Below, piece by piece: positions 9,383 to 18,329 of a stretch of 38,244 nt of DNA. The DNA comes from Legionellaceae bacterium (GTDB lineage Bacteria > Pseudomonadota > Gammaproteobacteria > Legionellales > Legionellaceae): contig JAOAUB010000071.1 in the NCBI GenBank assembly GCA_030157805.1, positions 1 through 38,244 of the forward strand, written 5' to 3'. Under the pieces are notes generated by a model. The model had not been told where the DNA came from, searched no databases, and worked only from the letters and a program-made list of their open reading frames with translations. Within the stretch, counting starts at the first letter, position 1. Every line of letters begins with the position of its first letter. Position numbers and translations under genes: made by a program.

Positions 9383-10975
9383 TTATTTATTATTCTCAAA
9401 CTGGGTCGTAAGGATAGCTTCTCTTGACGTTGACGGCAAGAGAAGATCGTTTGATGTTATTTTTTGTAAGCGAAATACAAGGCAAAGTAGGTTAATGAGT
9501 CCAGCACAGAATAAGGCAGGAAAATCGCCTAATTTGACCCAAGGTGTTAGTGTTTTTTTTGGAATAAGATTGGCTTTAAGCACTCCTGAAGTAAAGGGGG
9601 CTAATGAAGCGATTATATTTCCTTCTGAATCAATCACCGAGGATAAACCGTCATTATTGGCAACCACTTGGTAACGCCCTGTTTGCAACGATTGAACTTG
9701 TGCAATCTGTAAGTGTTGATACATCGCCGCTGAATGACCAAACCAACCATCATCACTGATGGACACTATAAACTGCGCTTTGGGGAGCTGTTCTCTTAAT
9801 AAGTCACCGTAGGCAAGCTCATAACAAATGAGTGTTGCAATAGGAATATGGTGAATTTTCACTAATTTTTGATGTCTGTCGCCAGGGTGCATGTTGGGTT
9901 CGGGCAAATTAAGTCGTTGGGTAATAAAACGCAAGGGTTTTGGATTGTATTCACCAAATGGAACAAGATGTTGTTTAAGGTAGGTGCCTTTAGCTTGTCC
10001 TAAAGCAATTAATGCATTGTAAAAAATGGTATCGTCTGATTCAGTGGTTTCTGGAATACCAAGCAAAAGGGCGCTTCCAGCAAGACGCGCTTCTTGTGAT
10101 AGTTTTTCGAGGGTGTCTCGAATATAAGATGCGGGCAATGGGATTGCCGCTTCGGGTAAAACAATGAGTTGTGTTCCTAGTAAACGTTGAATATTTTTTT
10201 GATGTTGTTGTAATAATTGCCAAAATAATTGTTCGTCCCATTTATCGCGCATGGACACATTCGATTGCACTACACCAACAGAGAGAGGTGCAGCATTAAC
10301 CATGGTTTCTTTTGCTGGCTGAAGAAGCGCGGGGGACAATAAAATAAAAAGCAAAAAAATAATCGGCAGTAGTCGTTGTTGCCGTGATTGCTTGAAAATG
10401 AAGATTAAGGTGCCGCTGGCAATACAGCTTATAAACGTGACGCCGTAGATGCCAATGAAGGGTAAAAGCGCTTTTGTTGGTGCATCAATTTGGCCAGCTC
10501 CCACAAGTAGCCACGGAAATCCTGTTAAGACGGTGGCGCGTAGATATTCGCTGAATGTCCATAATGCCGCAAAGGCAAGCACAGAAAACCATGTGTAAGG
10601 TCGTATGCGCAAGTAGTTATAAGCCATTGCGACGCTTGCGGTGAAGAGGGATAAATAAAGTATAAACAATAAAGTAATCAGAGCGGATACCAGCGACGTT
10701 AAATGGCCATAATCGTGAATGCTGATATAAACCCAGGATGTTCCTAAACCAAAAAATCCCAACCCATAGATAAGACCTTGCTTAAAAGCAGGAAAAAATT
10801 GAGTATTGGTGGGAATTTTATTTAGTTCGAAGTAAAAAAGTCCTAGGGATAGGATTGCGAACCCAGGAATGTGGAAGGGTGCAAAGCCTAGCGGTAATAA
10901 TAAACCGTAAAAAAAACAGCGAAACCGGATTAGAAGTTGTTGGCATTTCGCAATTTTTGATGGACCGTTAGTCAT
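9383..10975 (-). CDS. lnt: Apolipoprotein N-acyltransferase
   Basis: Lnt transfers a fatty acid to the free amino group of the lipidated cysteine, the last step of lipoprotein maturation, in the inner membrane. The 530-residue protein has about six membrane helices in the first 220 residues, then a periplasmic nitrilase domain with the catalytic triad visible as E275 (LPEAAIP), K334 (YLKQHLVPFGEY) and C384 (LICYELAY), and a final membrane helix. The frame is open to a TTG at 11041, but the ATG at 10975 leaves about 15 residues before the first helix as in known Lnt proteins; neither start has a good ribosome binding site. It heads the operon and is divergent from the saccharopine dehydrogenase gene. 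Confidence 0.94.
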   Translation of the reverse strand: MTNGPSKIAKCQQLLIRFRCFFYGLLLPLGFAPFHIPGFAILSLGLFYFELNKIPTNTQFFPAFKQGLIYGLGFFGLGTSWVYISIHDYGHLTSLVSALITLLFILYLSLFTASVAMAYNYLRIRPYTWFSVLAFAALWTFSEYLRATVLTGFPWLLVGAGQIDAPTKALLPFIGIYGVTFISCIASGTLIFIFKQSRQQRLLPIIFLLFILLSPALLQPAKETMVNAAPLSVGVVQSNVSMRDKWDEQLFWQLLQQHQKNIQRLLGTQLIVLPEAAIPLPASYIRDTLEKLSQEARLAGSALLLGIPETTESDDTIFYNALIALGQAKGTYLKQHLVPFGEYNPKPLRFITQRLNLPEPNMHPGDRHQKLVKIHHIPIATLICYELAYGDLLREQLPKAQFIVSISDDGWFGHSAAMYQHLQIAQVQSLQTGRYQVVANNDGLSSVIDSEGNIIASLAPFTSGVLKANLIPKKTLTPWVKLGDFPALFCAGLINLLCLVFRLQKITSNDLLLPSTSREAILTTQFENNK

Positions 10976-11130
10976 TTTTGAATTTTGGTGTTGATGTAAT
11001 CGGTTAATTTTATCACTATTCGTTCCGAAGTGGTAAATCAATTTTTATGATGATTAATCTAGCTATTTAGTTAGACTCGATTTAGATTATACCCATTTTA
11101 TGGAAATGGCTAAAATGGAGGTTATGTTTT

Positions 11131-12219
11131 ATGTACAAAATCATGGTGATGGGTGCTGGAAAGATTGGTAGTTTAATTACAAGTCTTTTTATTGAAAGTG
11201 GTGATTATGAAGTTCATTTAGCGGATTTAGATTTTTCAGGTCATGATGCCAATCGGTTGATCTCTAAAAACTCGCAAATTAAACAGGTTATCCTTGATGT
11301 CAAAAATCAAGAAGAAACCGTTAATTATCTAACAAAAAATCATATTATTGCGGTTGTGTCATGCTTACCTTATTTTTTAAACAGTGACGTTGCGAGTGCA
11401 GCAAAAGCATCTAAAGCACATTATTTTGATCTGACGGAAGATACCGCGGTGACTGATAGGATTAAATCCATTGCTGAGGGTGCTGAAACGGTGTTTGTAC
11501 CTCAGTGCGGATTAGCGCCGGGGTTTATTAGTATTGCTGCGGCCAGTTTAATGCAAGAGTTTGATGAATGCTTTCATGTTAAATTACGTGTGGGTGCTTT
11601 GCCACAAAGGGCAAGCAATGCGTTGCATTACTCATTAACATGGTCCACGGATGGTTTAATTAACGAATACGGAAATTGGTGTTATGGCCTTGAAGAAGGC
11701 ATGTTAGTGCAGAGTAAGCCGTTGGAAGGGTGTGAATCCATCCAAATTGATGGTTGTGAATACGAAGCTTTTAATACTTCGGGTGGTTTGGGTGGTCTTG
11801 CTGAATTAAATATCGGCAAAGTGAATACCTTGAATTACAAGACAATACGTTATCCAGGGCATTGTGACAAAATACGGTTTTTAATGAATGATTTGCGTTT
11901 GAATTCCGATCGAGAAACGTTAAAGCATATTTTGGAAAGGACCATTCCTAAAAGCTACCAAGATGTTGTGGTCGTTTATGTCAGCGTTGAAGGGGTAAAA
12001 CACGGTGTTTTAACTGAAAAAAGTTATATTAAAAAAATATACCCCGCAGTGATACACGATCTTGAGTGGTCAGCCATTCAAATTAGTACCGCATCCGGTT
12101 TGTGCGCTGTTGTTGATTTAGTTCTTGGTCATGAGCAAGAACTTCATGGCTTAGTTCTGCAGGAAAATTTCCCACTATCGAAATTTTTAGCTAATCGTTT
12201 TGGACAATACTATGCCTAG
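11131..12219 (+). CDS. Saccharopine dehydrogenase family protein (probably glutamate-forming)
   Basis: The 362-residue protein begins with a Rossmann nucleotide-binding fold (MVMGAGKIGSL, with an acidic residue after the second strand at ADLD) and has the saccharopine dehydrogenase C-terminal domain: CGLAPGF, NALHYSLTWSTDGLINEY, TSGGLGG and TIRYPGHCDKI. This resembles the glutamate-forming enzyme (SDH, as in yeast Lys9 and the SDH half of animal AASS), which oxidises saccharopine to aminoadipate semialdehyde and glutamate. GGAGG lies nine bases before the ATG. The next gene, 12 bases on, encodes an ALDH7-type dehydrogenase that would oxidise that semialdehyde, which strongly supports the function. 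No lysine-ketoglutarate reductase gene, which would make saccharopine, is present in the window. NAD versus NADP preference was not judged. Confidence 0.85.
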   Translation: MYKIMVMGAGKIGSLITSLFIESGDYEVHLADLDFSGHDANRLISKNSQIKQVILDVKNQEETVNYLTKNHIIAVVSCLPYFLNSDVASAAKASKAHYFDLTEDTAVTDRIKSIAEGAETVFVPQCGLAPGFISIAAASLMQEFDECFHVKLRVGALPQRASNALHYSLTWSTDGLINEYGNWCYGLEEGMLVQSKPLEGCESIQIDGCEYEAFNTSGGLGGLAELNIGKVNTLNYKTIRYPGHCDKIRFLMNDLRLNSDRETLKHILERTIPKSYQDVVVVYVSVEGVKHGVLTEKSYIKKIYPAVIHDLEWSAIQISTASGLCAVVDLVLGHEQELHGLVLQENFPLSKFLANRFGQYYA

Positions 12220-12231
12220 GAGTCATCAAAA

Positions 12232-13761
12232 ATGAGAAAAACGGATATTTTTAAACAATTAGCACTTCAAGACATTAATCCCGGCGCTTTTGCGGGAGAT
12301 GTCTGGTGTAACCAATCAAGCAGTACAAGGCTTCTGTCTTATTCACCAGCGACGGGTGAAAAATTAGGTGAAATAGCGGCATGTACTTTACAAGATTATG
12401 AAAAAGTGATGCTTAGCGCAGAAAGTGCGGCTTTGGCTTGGCGCAAGGTTCCAGCGCCCAAACGAGGCGAGATTATTCGTCAGGTAGGGCATGTTTTGCG
12501 TGAAAACAAAGCGGCTTTGGGGCGATTAGTCTCCATGGAAATGGGAAAATCCTTGCAAGAAGGCGAGGGTGAAGTTCAAGAGATGATTGATATTGCTGAT
12601 TTTGCGGTAGGGCAATCACGAATGCTCTATGGAAACACGATGCACTCAGAGCGTCCTTGGCATCGAATGTATGAACAATGGCATCCTTATGGCATTATTG
12701 GGGTAATTTCTGCGTTTAATTTTCCAGTCGCGGTGTGGGCATGGAATGCCTTTATTGCAGCAATTTGCGGTAATGTGACCATTTGGAAACCTTCAGCTAA
12801 AACGCCTTTATGTGCGGTGGCGGTTCAGAATCTGTGTAATCAAGTATTACGTGCCAATGATTGTGTGGAAATTTTCAACTTAGTCATTCCTGATTCGCAT
12901 GATGTAGCAGAAGCCATGGTCAATGATCAACGTATCCCCTTAATTTCATTTACAGGTTCAACCTGCGTAGGTCGACACATTGCTGCTAAAGTTGCTGCGC
13001 GTTTAGGCAACAGCCTGCTTGAGTTGGGTGGTAATAACGCAATCATCGTTGATCAAACAGCTGATTTAACTATCGCAATACCTGCTATTGTGTTTGGTGC
13101 CGTAGGAACTGCGGGTCAGCGTTGCACCACAACACGGCGCCTATTTGTTCATCGCTCCTTGTTTCAAGATGTGGTGACGCGTTTAAAACATGCTTATGAG
13201 CAAGTCACCATTGGTGATCCTCTGGATTCAAAAAATTTGATGGGCCCTTTAATTGATGGCGACGCTGTTATAATTTTTAGTCAAGCTATTGCTCGTATTA
13301 AAGCTCAAGGGGGTCAAATTATTTTTGGTGGCGAAGTGTTGGATAAGCAGGGTTGTTATGTCCAGCCTACGTTAGTGACTAACGTTGATCCTGAGTGGGA
13401 TATTGTTCAAGAAGAAACCTTTGCACCTATTTTATATGTGATGCCTTTTAATACATTGAATGAGGCGATTGCTCTTCAAAATGGCGTTCCTCAGGGTTTA
13501 TCGTCTGCTATTTTTACGCAAAATCTTAAAAACGCGGAATATTTTTTAAGTGCTTTGGGCAGTGATTGTGGCATTGCCAATGTCAATATTGGTACATCTG
13601 GCGCTGAAATTGGCGGTGCTTTTGGTGGAGAAAAAGAAACCGGTGGTGGTCGTGAGTCAGGATCCGACTCATGGAAAGCGTACATGCGCAGGCAGACTAA
13701 CACGATTAATTGGGGTGATGAATTGCCTTTAGCGCAGGGAATTCAGTTTAATTTAAAATAG
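12232..13761 (+). CDS. amaB: ALDH7 (antiquitin-type) alpha-aminoadipate semialdehyde dehydrogenase
   Basis: The 509-residue protein is an aldehyde dehydrogenase very like human ALDH7A1 (antiquitin), which oxidises alpha-aminoadipate semialdehyde (in equilibrium with piperideine-6-carboxylate) to alpha-aminoadipate. Catalytic residues are C298 (GQRCTTTRR) and E264 (LELGGNNA); the cofactor region shows [10 protein letters not shown]. The subfamily mark is the C-terminal stretch [17 protein letters not shown] followed by [13 protein letters not shown] and LPLAQGIQF, almost the same as antiquitin. AGGAG precedes the ATG and the gap to the saccharopine dehydrogenase gene is 12 bases, so both are surely co-transcribed. 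The symbol amaB is borrowed from Pseudomonas by function. A betaine-aldehyde or other substrate cannot be excluded by sequence alone. Confidence 0.9.
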   Translation: MRKTDIFKQLALQDINPGAFAGDVWCNQSSSTRLLSYSPATGEKLGEIAACTLQDYEKVMLSAESAALAWRKVPAPKRGEIIRQVGHVLRENKAALGRLVSMEMGKSLQEGEGEVQEMIDIADFAVGQSRMLYGNTMHSERPWHRMYEQWHPYGIIGVISAFNFPVAVWAWNAFIAAICGNVTIWKPSAKTPLCAVAVQNLCNQVLRANDCVEIFNLVIPDSHDVAEAMVNDQRIPLISFTGSTCVGRHIAAKVAARLGNSLLELGGNNAIIVDQTADLTIAIPAIVFGAVGTAGQRCTTTRRLFVHRSLFQDVVTRLKHAYEQVTIGDPLDSKNLMGPLIDGDAVIIFSQAIARIKAQGGQIIFGGEVLDKQGCYVQPTLVTNVDPEWDIVQEETFAPILYVMPFNTLNEAIALQNGVPQGLSSAIFTQNLKNAEYFLSALGSDCGIANVNIGTSGAEIGGAFGGEKETGGGRESGSDSWKAYMRRQTNTINWGDELPLAQGIQFNLK

Positions 13762-13781
13762 GGCTTGTTTGATTTTTTTTG

Positions 13782-13826
13782 GCGTTTCTGTAGAAATTAA
13801 TGACTTGTCAATTTCGACAGAAACGC
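13782..13826. repeat. Strong inverted repeat, 17-bp arms, after the ALDH7 gene
   Basis: The left arm is 13782-13798 (GCGTTTCTGTAGAAATT) and the right arm 13810-13826 (AATTTCGACAGAAACGC). They pair over 17 bases with a single A-G mismatch, around an 11-base loop. It begins 20 bases after the ALDH7 stop codon. A run of eight T stands before it (13773-13780), not after it, so it is not a classic intrinsic terminator for the upstream genes. It may stabilise the 3' end of the dehydrogenase message, or be a small palindromic repeat element or insertion remnant. The remaining part of the gap to 14047 shows no supported gene. Confidence 0.75.
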
Positions 13827-14047
13827 GAGTTTTACGACTTGATATTTTGCCCTTGATGCCTATGAGGAATAACAGATTCAATTTAATTGATCCAGGGTTG
13901 TTGAAAAAATGGAGAGCTTTAATGCGCATTATTTTATGCTTTAAAAGCTAATAAAACGAGTTTCTTTTCTGGGTTTGCTCTAAAAATTTGCATTGTGCCT
14001 GCAATATTCTACGCTTTAACTATGGCATGGAGTTGATAGGATTAAGC

Positions 14048-15187
14048 ATGCGACAATTAATCATGGCATTTATTTTCGCAGTGAACACGGCATTTGCGGA
14101 TGAAATTGTTGGTTTTTCTGCTTTTGAAAATGGCGATTACGGCACGGCTTACCCTCATTTAATGCAAGCGGCTAAAGAAGGTAACGATGAGGCCATGTAT
14201 CTTCTTGGGCGGATGTATCAATATGGTTTTGGGGTGACTCAGGATGAAAATAAAGCAGGTGAGTGGTATCAACAAGCAGCCCAAAAGAACAATACTCTAG
14301 CAGAGTTAAGTCTTGGATTTCTTTATGATGTTGGTCAGGGGGTGTCACAAAATTATCAAACGGCATTCAATTGGTATATGAAAGCTGCTAAACATGGTAA
14401 TGCTATTGCAGAGCGCAATGTGGGCTTGATGTATGCGACAGGTGATGGTGTGAAGCGCAACGTATCAGAGGCGCTTGGGTGGTTTCAAAAGTCGGCTGAG
14501 CAAGGTTATGCTAAAGCTCAAGTTAATTTAGCTTACCAATATTTAATGGGACTGGGGACGCCTGAAAACGTGGCTAAAGCAATGTATTGGTATGATCAAG
14601 CTGCGCGTCTTGGCGATGCTCGGGCTCAATATAGTTTAGGCTTGCTTTATACGGGTCAATATGGAATGTCGCCGGATCAAATTTCAGCAACGTATTGGCT
14701 GACTCAATCCGCTAATCAAGGATATTCCAATGCACAAACTTATCTTGGTTATCAATATCTCAATGGTTTGGGGGTTGAAGCTTCTTCAGAAAAAGCGGCG
14801 TATTGGTATCATGCCGCTTCTGAACAGGGTAATCCGCAAGCGCAGGCTGAATATGGACAGTTACTTTTGACAGGGAATGGGGTTGATAAGGACTATGAAC
14901 AAGCTAGTTATTGGTTTACCAAGGCCGCTGAGCAGGGTGATGCGTTTTCACAGGGTCGTTTGGGATATCTTTATTTGGCGGGCTTAGGGGTGCCAAAAGA
15001 TGTGGTAAAGGCCTATAGTTGGTTTAAATTGGCAGCCACAAATCATGATGAAGAAGCAAATGACGAACTCCAACGGCTTGAATCGACCTTAACACCAAAG
15101 GATAAATTAAATGGTGACAAATTGTTTCAAGAGTTAGAAAGCAAAAAACCAATTGAAGCAGGGCCTGTTGATAATTCGCAAGAATGA
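14048..15187 (+). CDS. Exported Sel1-repeat (tetratricopeptide-like) protein
   Basis: The 379-residue protein consists of a short signal peptide (MRQLIMAFIFAVNTAFA, cleaved before DE) and about eight consecutive Sel1-like repeats of some 36 residues, each with an LG-x-x-Y core (for example EAMYLLGRMYQYG, KAQVNLAYQYLMG, NAQTYLGYQYLNG), ending in a charged tail. Sel1 repeats form solenoid surfaces for protein binding; in Legionella, proteins such as LpnE, EnhC and LidL of this type act in host cell entry or trafficking. The frame is open from 13988, but the ATG at 14048 follows AGGA by six bases and opens the signal peptide. It stands alone between the lysine-pathway genes and the convergent protease gene. 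Periplasmic or secreted location is predicted; the partner is unknown. Confidence 0.9.
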   Translation: MRQLIMAFIFAVNTAFADEIVGFSAFENGDYGTAYPHLMQAAKEGNDEAMYLLGRMYQYGFGVTQDENKAGEWYQQAAQKNNTLAELSLGFLYDVGQGVSQNYQTAFNWYMKAAKHGNAIAERNVGLMYATGDGVKRNVSEALGWFQKSAEQGYAKAQVNLAYQYLMGLGTPENVAKAMYWYDQAARLGDARAQYSLGLLYTGQYGMSPDQISATYWLTQSANQGYSNAQTYLGYQYLNGLGVEASSEKAAYWYHAASEQGNPQAQAEYGQLLLTGNGVDKDYEQASYWFTKAAEQGDAFSQGRLGYLYLAGLGVPKDVVKAYSWFKLAATNHDEEANDELQRLESTLTPKDKLNGDKLFQELESKKPIEAGPVDNSQE

Positions 15188-15203
15188 TCGTCCTGCTTAA
15201 TCT

Positions 15204-15227
15204 TCTCCCGCAAAGCTAGGCGGGAGA
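15204..15227. terminator. GC-rich hairpin between convergent genes
   Basis: An 8-bp perfect stem (TCTCCCGC with GCGGGAGA) around an 8-base loop lies between the stop codons of the Sel1 gene (+) and the DegP-type gene (-). Position and stem strength suggest a shared terminator. There is no clear run of T on either side, so termination may be weak or need Rho. Confidence 0.5.
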
Positions 15228-15245
15228 GAATATTATGGCATTCCG

Positions 15246-16613
15246 TTAAACAATTAATATATACAAAGCACCGGCATCACGTAAAATTTGCAATAACAAT
15301 TGTTTTTTATTCTGAGCAGCAAGCTTTTGCAATGTTGCCATATTAGGCGTGGCTTGTTTATTGGCGCTGACGATAATGTCACCGGGACGAATCCCTGCCC
15401 GCCAACCAGCATTGTTTTCAGATGCACCCACGACTTGAACACCAACAATGTGTCCATGAGAGGGAGAGTCTTGTTCAAAATTTCTCAAGGCCAAGCCATA
15501 CAAAAATGGATTGGTTGCTTGCAATTGTTGTTCGTTTTTCTTCACGTCAGTGACGGTTGCGCTTAAGGTAAGTTTTTTTCCATCGCGCATGACTGTCATT
15601 TTGGTGGTGCTGCCGACACGCAAAAGACTGATGGTTGTTTTAACCTGAGTCCCTTCAGTAATGCGAGTATTGTTGATTTGAGTAATAATATCTCCTGCTT
15701 TTAAACCAGCCAATTGTGCCGGCGATTGTGGATTCACTTGAGTAATGAGCGCGCCTTGAAAATCTTCGGCGTATCCCATGGCTTGGGCTAGTTCGGGAGT
15801 AAGATGTTGGACAAAAATCCCCATTAAGCCACGATGAATTGAACCGTATTTAATTAATTGAGGAGCGATGTCTTTGACCATGTTAATGGGGATGGCAAAT
15901 CCAATGCCAATATTTCCGCCATAAGAAAACGGTGAAAGAATCGCGGTATTAATACCGATAAGTTCTCCTTTAGTGTTCACAAGGGCGCCACCTGAGTTGC
16001 CAGGATTAATTGCAGCGTCGGTTTGTATAAAATTTTCAACCCCTTCAATGTTCAAATCACTGCGCCTCAATGCACTAATGATTCCAAAAGTTGCTGATTG
16101 GCTGTTGCCAAAACTATTGAGACCAAAAGGGTTGCCAATAGCAATGACAAAATCGCCCACTTGCTCCGAGTCGGAGTTGCCAATAGGTAGGCCTTTTAAA
16201 TTTTTGGCGGCCACTCTAAGAATGGCAATATCGGTTTCACTATCGCTACCAACCAGCTTGGCTTTAAGGCGACGACCGTCATTTAAAGTCACTGTAATTA
16301 ATTTTGCGTTGCGAATCACATGATCATTGGTCACGATGATTCCATTTTTAGGATCAAGCACAACACCTGAACCGATGCTTTGAAATTTTTTGGGTTTAAG
16401 TGGTCCTGAAGGTTGTGGTTGATCATCACCACTCTGTTGATCGGGAGCAAGAATGACGCCTTGTACGGCAATATTCACAATGGCTGGCATTGCATTTTTA
16501 AGCACAGGGGCTAATGATGGCATGCTTTTGTTATCATCGGCGATAGCGACCGTGCAAAAAAAAGCCATAAGAAATAAATTAATCAGAGAGTATGACATTA
16601 TTTTTTTTATCAT
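15246..16613 (-). CDS. degP: Periplasmic serine protease/chaperone, DegP/DegQ family
   Basis: This HtrA-type protein degrades or refolds damaged envelope proteins in the periplasm. The 455-residue protein has a signal peptide (to about residue 25, ending AIA), a trypsin-like domain with the triad H98 (TNDHVI), D128 (SETDIAIL) and S207 (NPGNSGGAL), and two PDZ domains: the first from about residue 270 (GLMGIFVQ, AGLKAGDII), the second near the C-terminus (AGIRPGDIIV). The frame is open to 16643, inside pgeF, but the ATG at 16613 places the signal peptide properly. The short loop between residues 52 and 78 is closer to DegQ than to E. coli DegP, so the symbol is a convenience. It follows pgeF after 17 bases. 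Confidence 0.93.
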   Translation of the reverse strand: MIKKIMSYSLINLFLMAFFCTVAIADDNKSMPSLAPVLKNAMPAIVNIAVQGVILAPDQQSGDDQPQPSGPLKPKKFQSIGSGVVLDPKNGIIVTNDHVIRNAKLITVTLNDGRRLKAKLVGSDSETDIAILRVAAKNLKGLPIGNSDSEQVGDFVIAIGNPFGLNSFGNSQSATFGIISALRRSDLNIEGVENFIQTDAAINPGNSGGALVNTKGELIGINTAILSPFSYGGNIGIGFAIPINMVKDIAPQLIKYGSIHRGLMGIFVQHLTPELAQAMGYAEDFQGALITQVNPQSPAQLAGLKAGDIITQINNTRITEGTQVKTTISLLRVGSTTKMTVMRDGKKLTLSATVTDVKKNEQQLQATNPFLYGLALRNFEQDSPSHGHIVGVQVVGASENNAGWRAGIRPGDIIVSANKQATPNMATLQKLAAQNKKQLLLQILRDAGALYILIV

Positions 16614-16630
16614 AGTTGCAAGTCCATGAG

Positions 16631-17377
16631 TTAAATAAACCAAATTAATGTAGCTATTCTACCTGTTTGAGGGGAGCGGCGGTAGGAGTAAAAATACGCC
16701 TCCTGTTCAAAAGTGCACATATTGGATTGATAAACAGCTTTAATAGCCAGTTTTTTTAATATTTTCTCAGCAAGGAGAGGTAAATTAGCTTGCCATTTAG
16801 GGTTCGCCTGGGTTGAGTGAGTTGAAGGCGTAAAGCATTTTTCAGTGAAAGCATATTGGGTAAGAACGGTCCTGCGGACTTCATCACCGACTTCATAACA
16901 TGCCTGACAAACGCTAGGTCCAATCCATGCCATCATGTCTGTTGGTGAGCTTTTTAATTTCGTGATACTATTTTCAATGATCCCGTTAACTAAGCCGCGC
17001 CATCCCGCATGAATTGCAGCAATCTCTGTGCCTTTGTTGTTACATAACATAATGGGCAAACAATCGGCGGTCATGATAGTCAGGACTTGGTTGGGTTGAC
17101 GAGTTATTGCAGCATCGGCATGAGCTGTAATTTCTTCGTCCAGATCAACACAATAATTACTGTGAGTTTGCACTAACCATTGAGGTTCATTGGGCAGATT
17201 AAGCGACGTGATTAATTCACGACGATTCGCCAGCACATGTTCAAGATTATCACCCACATGGGTCCCTAAGTTATTTTTTTCAAAAGGCGGCAAGCTGTTT
17301 CCAGGGCTACGAGTGGTTGTGAGAGCTTTGACATTATTTGGCGCAGGCCAGTTAGCAGTTAGGTGAAGCAAGGTCAT
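16631..17377 (-). CDS. pgeF: Peptidoglycan editing factor / laccase-domain protein YfiH
   Basis: PgeF (YfiH) family proteins are multicopper-oxidase-unrelated 'laccase domain' enzymes; reported roles include purine nucleoside cleavage and preventing misincorporation of amino acids into peptidoglycan precursors. The 248-residue protein has the zinc/copper ligands of the family: H72 (QTHSNY), C106 (TADCLPIM) and H123 (IHAGWRGL), and the typical GPSVCQACYEVG. It overlaps rluD by 26 bases, a common gammaproteobacterial neighbourhood, and is followed by the DegP-type gene. Confidence 0.93.
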   Translation of the reverse strand: MTLLHLTANWPAPNNVKALTTTRSPGNSLPPFEKNNLGTHVGDNLEHVLANRRELITSLNLPNEPQWLVQTHSNYCVDLDEEITAHADAAITRQPNQVLTIMTADCLPIMLCNNKGTEIAAIHAGWRGLVNGIIENSITKLKSSPTDMMAWIGPSVCQACYEVGDEVRRTVLTQYAFTEKCFTPSTHSTQANPKWQANLPLLAEKILKKLAIKAVYQSNMCTFEQEAYFYSYRRSPQTGRIATLIWFI

Positions 17378-18329
17378 TATCCAGGGTCGTTAAAATGGCC
17401 TGAAGATCATCGGGCAATTCGGCAGTAAATGTTAATATCTCATGCTGCTCTGGATGAGTCAATGTTAGGGTTGCTGCATGCAATGCTTGTCGATTCAAAG
17501 TAAGAATTTGGTTTTGAATTTCCTGGGGAAGCTCCGTTGGAATTTTAGGGCGTCGGCCATAAAGCGGATCGCCAAGGATAGGGTGATTGATGTGATGCAT
17601 ATGAACACGAATTTGATGGGTGCGTCCTGTCTCTAAGGTGACATTGAGTAAGGTAAAATATCCTTGGTAGTGCTTTTTTATTTTGTAGTGAGTCACTGCT
17701 TGTCGATGACCCGCATTGGCCGTCATTTTTAAACGATGATGTGGGTGCCGACCATAAAAAGTATCGATAGTTCCGCCAGAAATGACATGGCCTTGCACTA
17801 ACCCTAAATAATGTCTTTTGATGTCACGAGCTTGCATTTGACGGACAAGACTAGTGTAGGCAGTCAGAGTTTTTGCAACCACTAATAATCCGGTAGTGTC
17901 TTTATCTAGGCGATGAATAATTCCGGCTCGAGGTAGTTCGATTAATTGTGGTGCATGGTACAGTAACGCATTGACTAGCGTGTGATCTTGATTCCCCGCA
18001 CCAGGATGCACTACGAGTCCCGCAGGCTTATTGATAATAAGAAGGTAGGAATCTTCATAAATAATGTTTAAGGGAATATTTTCTGGCAAATAGGACGGAT
18101 TGGTTCCTTGATTTTTGGGCCAATCTCCAATAATTTCAATGCTTGCCGCCGAAAGCACTTTTTCTTTAGGTTTGATAGGTTGCCCATTGACGGTAATAAG
18201 TCCTTGTTTTAACCAGGCGCTTAATTGAGAACGCGAATATTCCGGTATTAGTTTGGACAATACTACGTCAATTCTTTGACCAAACAAGTCATTAGGAACA
18301 ACGATTCGTGATGAATTGGGGCAAGTCAT
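17352..18329 (-). CDS. rluD: 23S rRNA pseudouridine synthase RluD
   Basis: RluD makes pseudouridines at 1911, 1915 and 1917 in helix 69 of 23S rRNA, needed for normal ribosome assembly. The 325-residue protein has an N-terminal S4 RNA-binding domain (about residues 15-75, [14 protein letters not shown]) and the RluA-type catalytic domain with the active aspartate D142 in [22 protein letters not shown] and [10 protein letters not shown] are further family marks. Its neighbour pgeF supports RluD rather than RluA or RluC. It overlaps miaB by four bases (ATGA type). Confidence 0.95.
   Translation of the reverse strand: MTCPNSSRIVVPNDLFGQRIDVVLSKLIPEYSRSQLSAWLKQGLITVNGQPIKPKEKVLSAASIEIIGDWPKNQGTNPSYLPENIPLNIIYEDSYLLIINKPAGLVVHPGAGNQDHTLVNALLYHAPQLIELPRAGIIHRLDKDTTGLLVVAKTLTAYTSLVRQMQARDIKRHYLGLVQGHVISGGTIDTFYGRHPHHRLKMTANAGHRQAVTHYKIKKHYQGYFTLLNVTLETGRTHQIRVHMHHINHPILGDPLYGRRPKIPTELPQEIQNQILTLNRQALHAATLTLTHPEQHEILTFTAELPDDLQAILTTLDNDLASPNC

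Noticed and set aside
13769-13951. Open frame of 60 codons on the plus strand after the ALDH7 gene
   Set aside because: It is mostly built from the long inverted repeat, has no ribosome binding site and no known motif.
15973-16323. 116-codon plus-strand frame opposite the protease gene
   Set aside because: It is antisense to the conserved catalytic domain of the DegP-type gene and has no features of its own.
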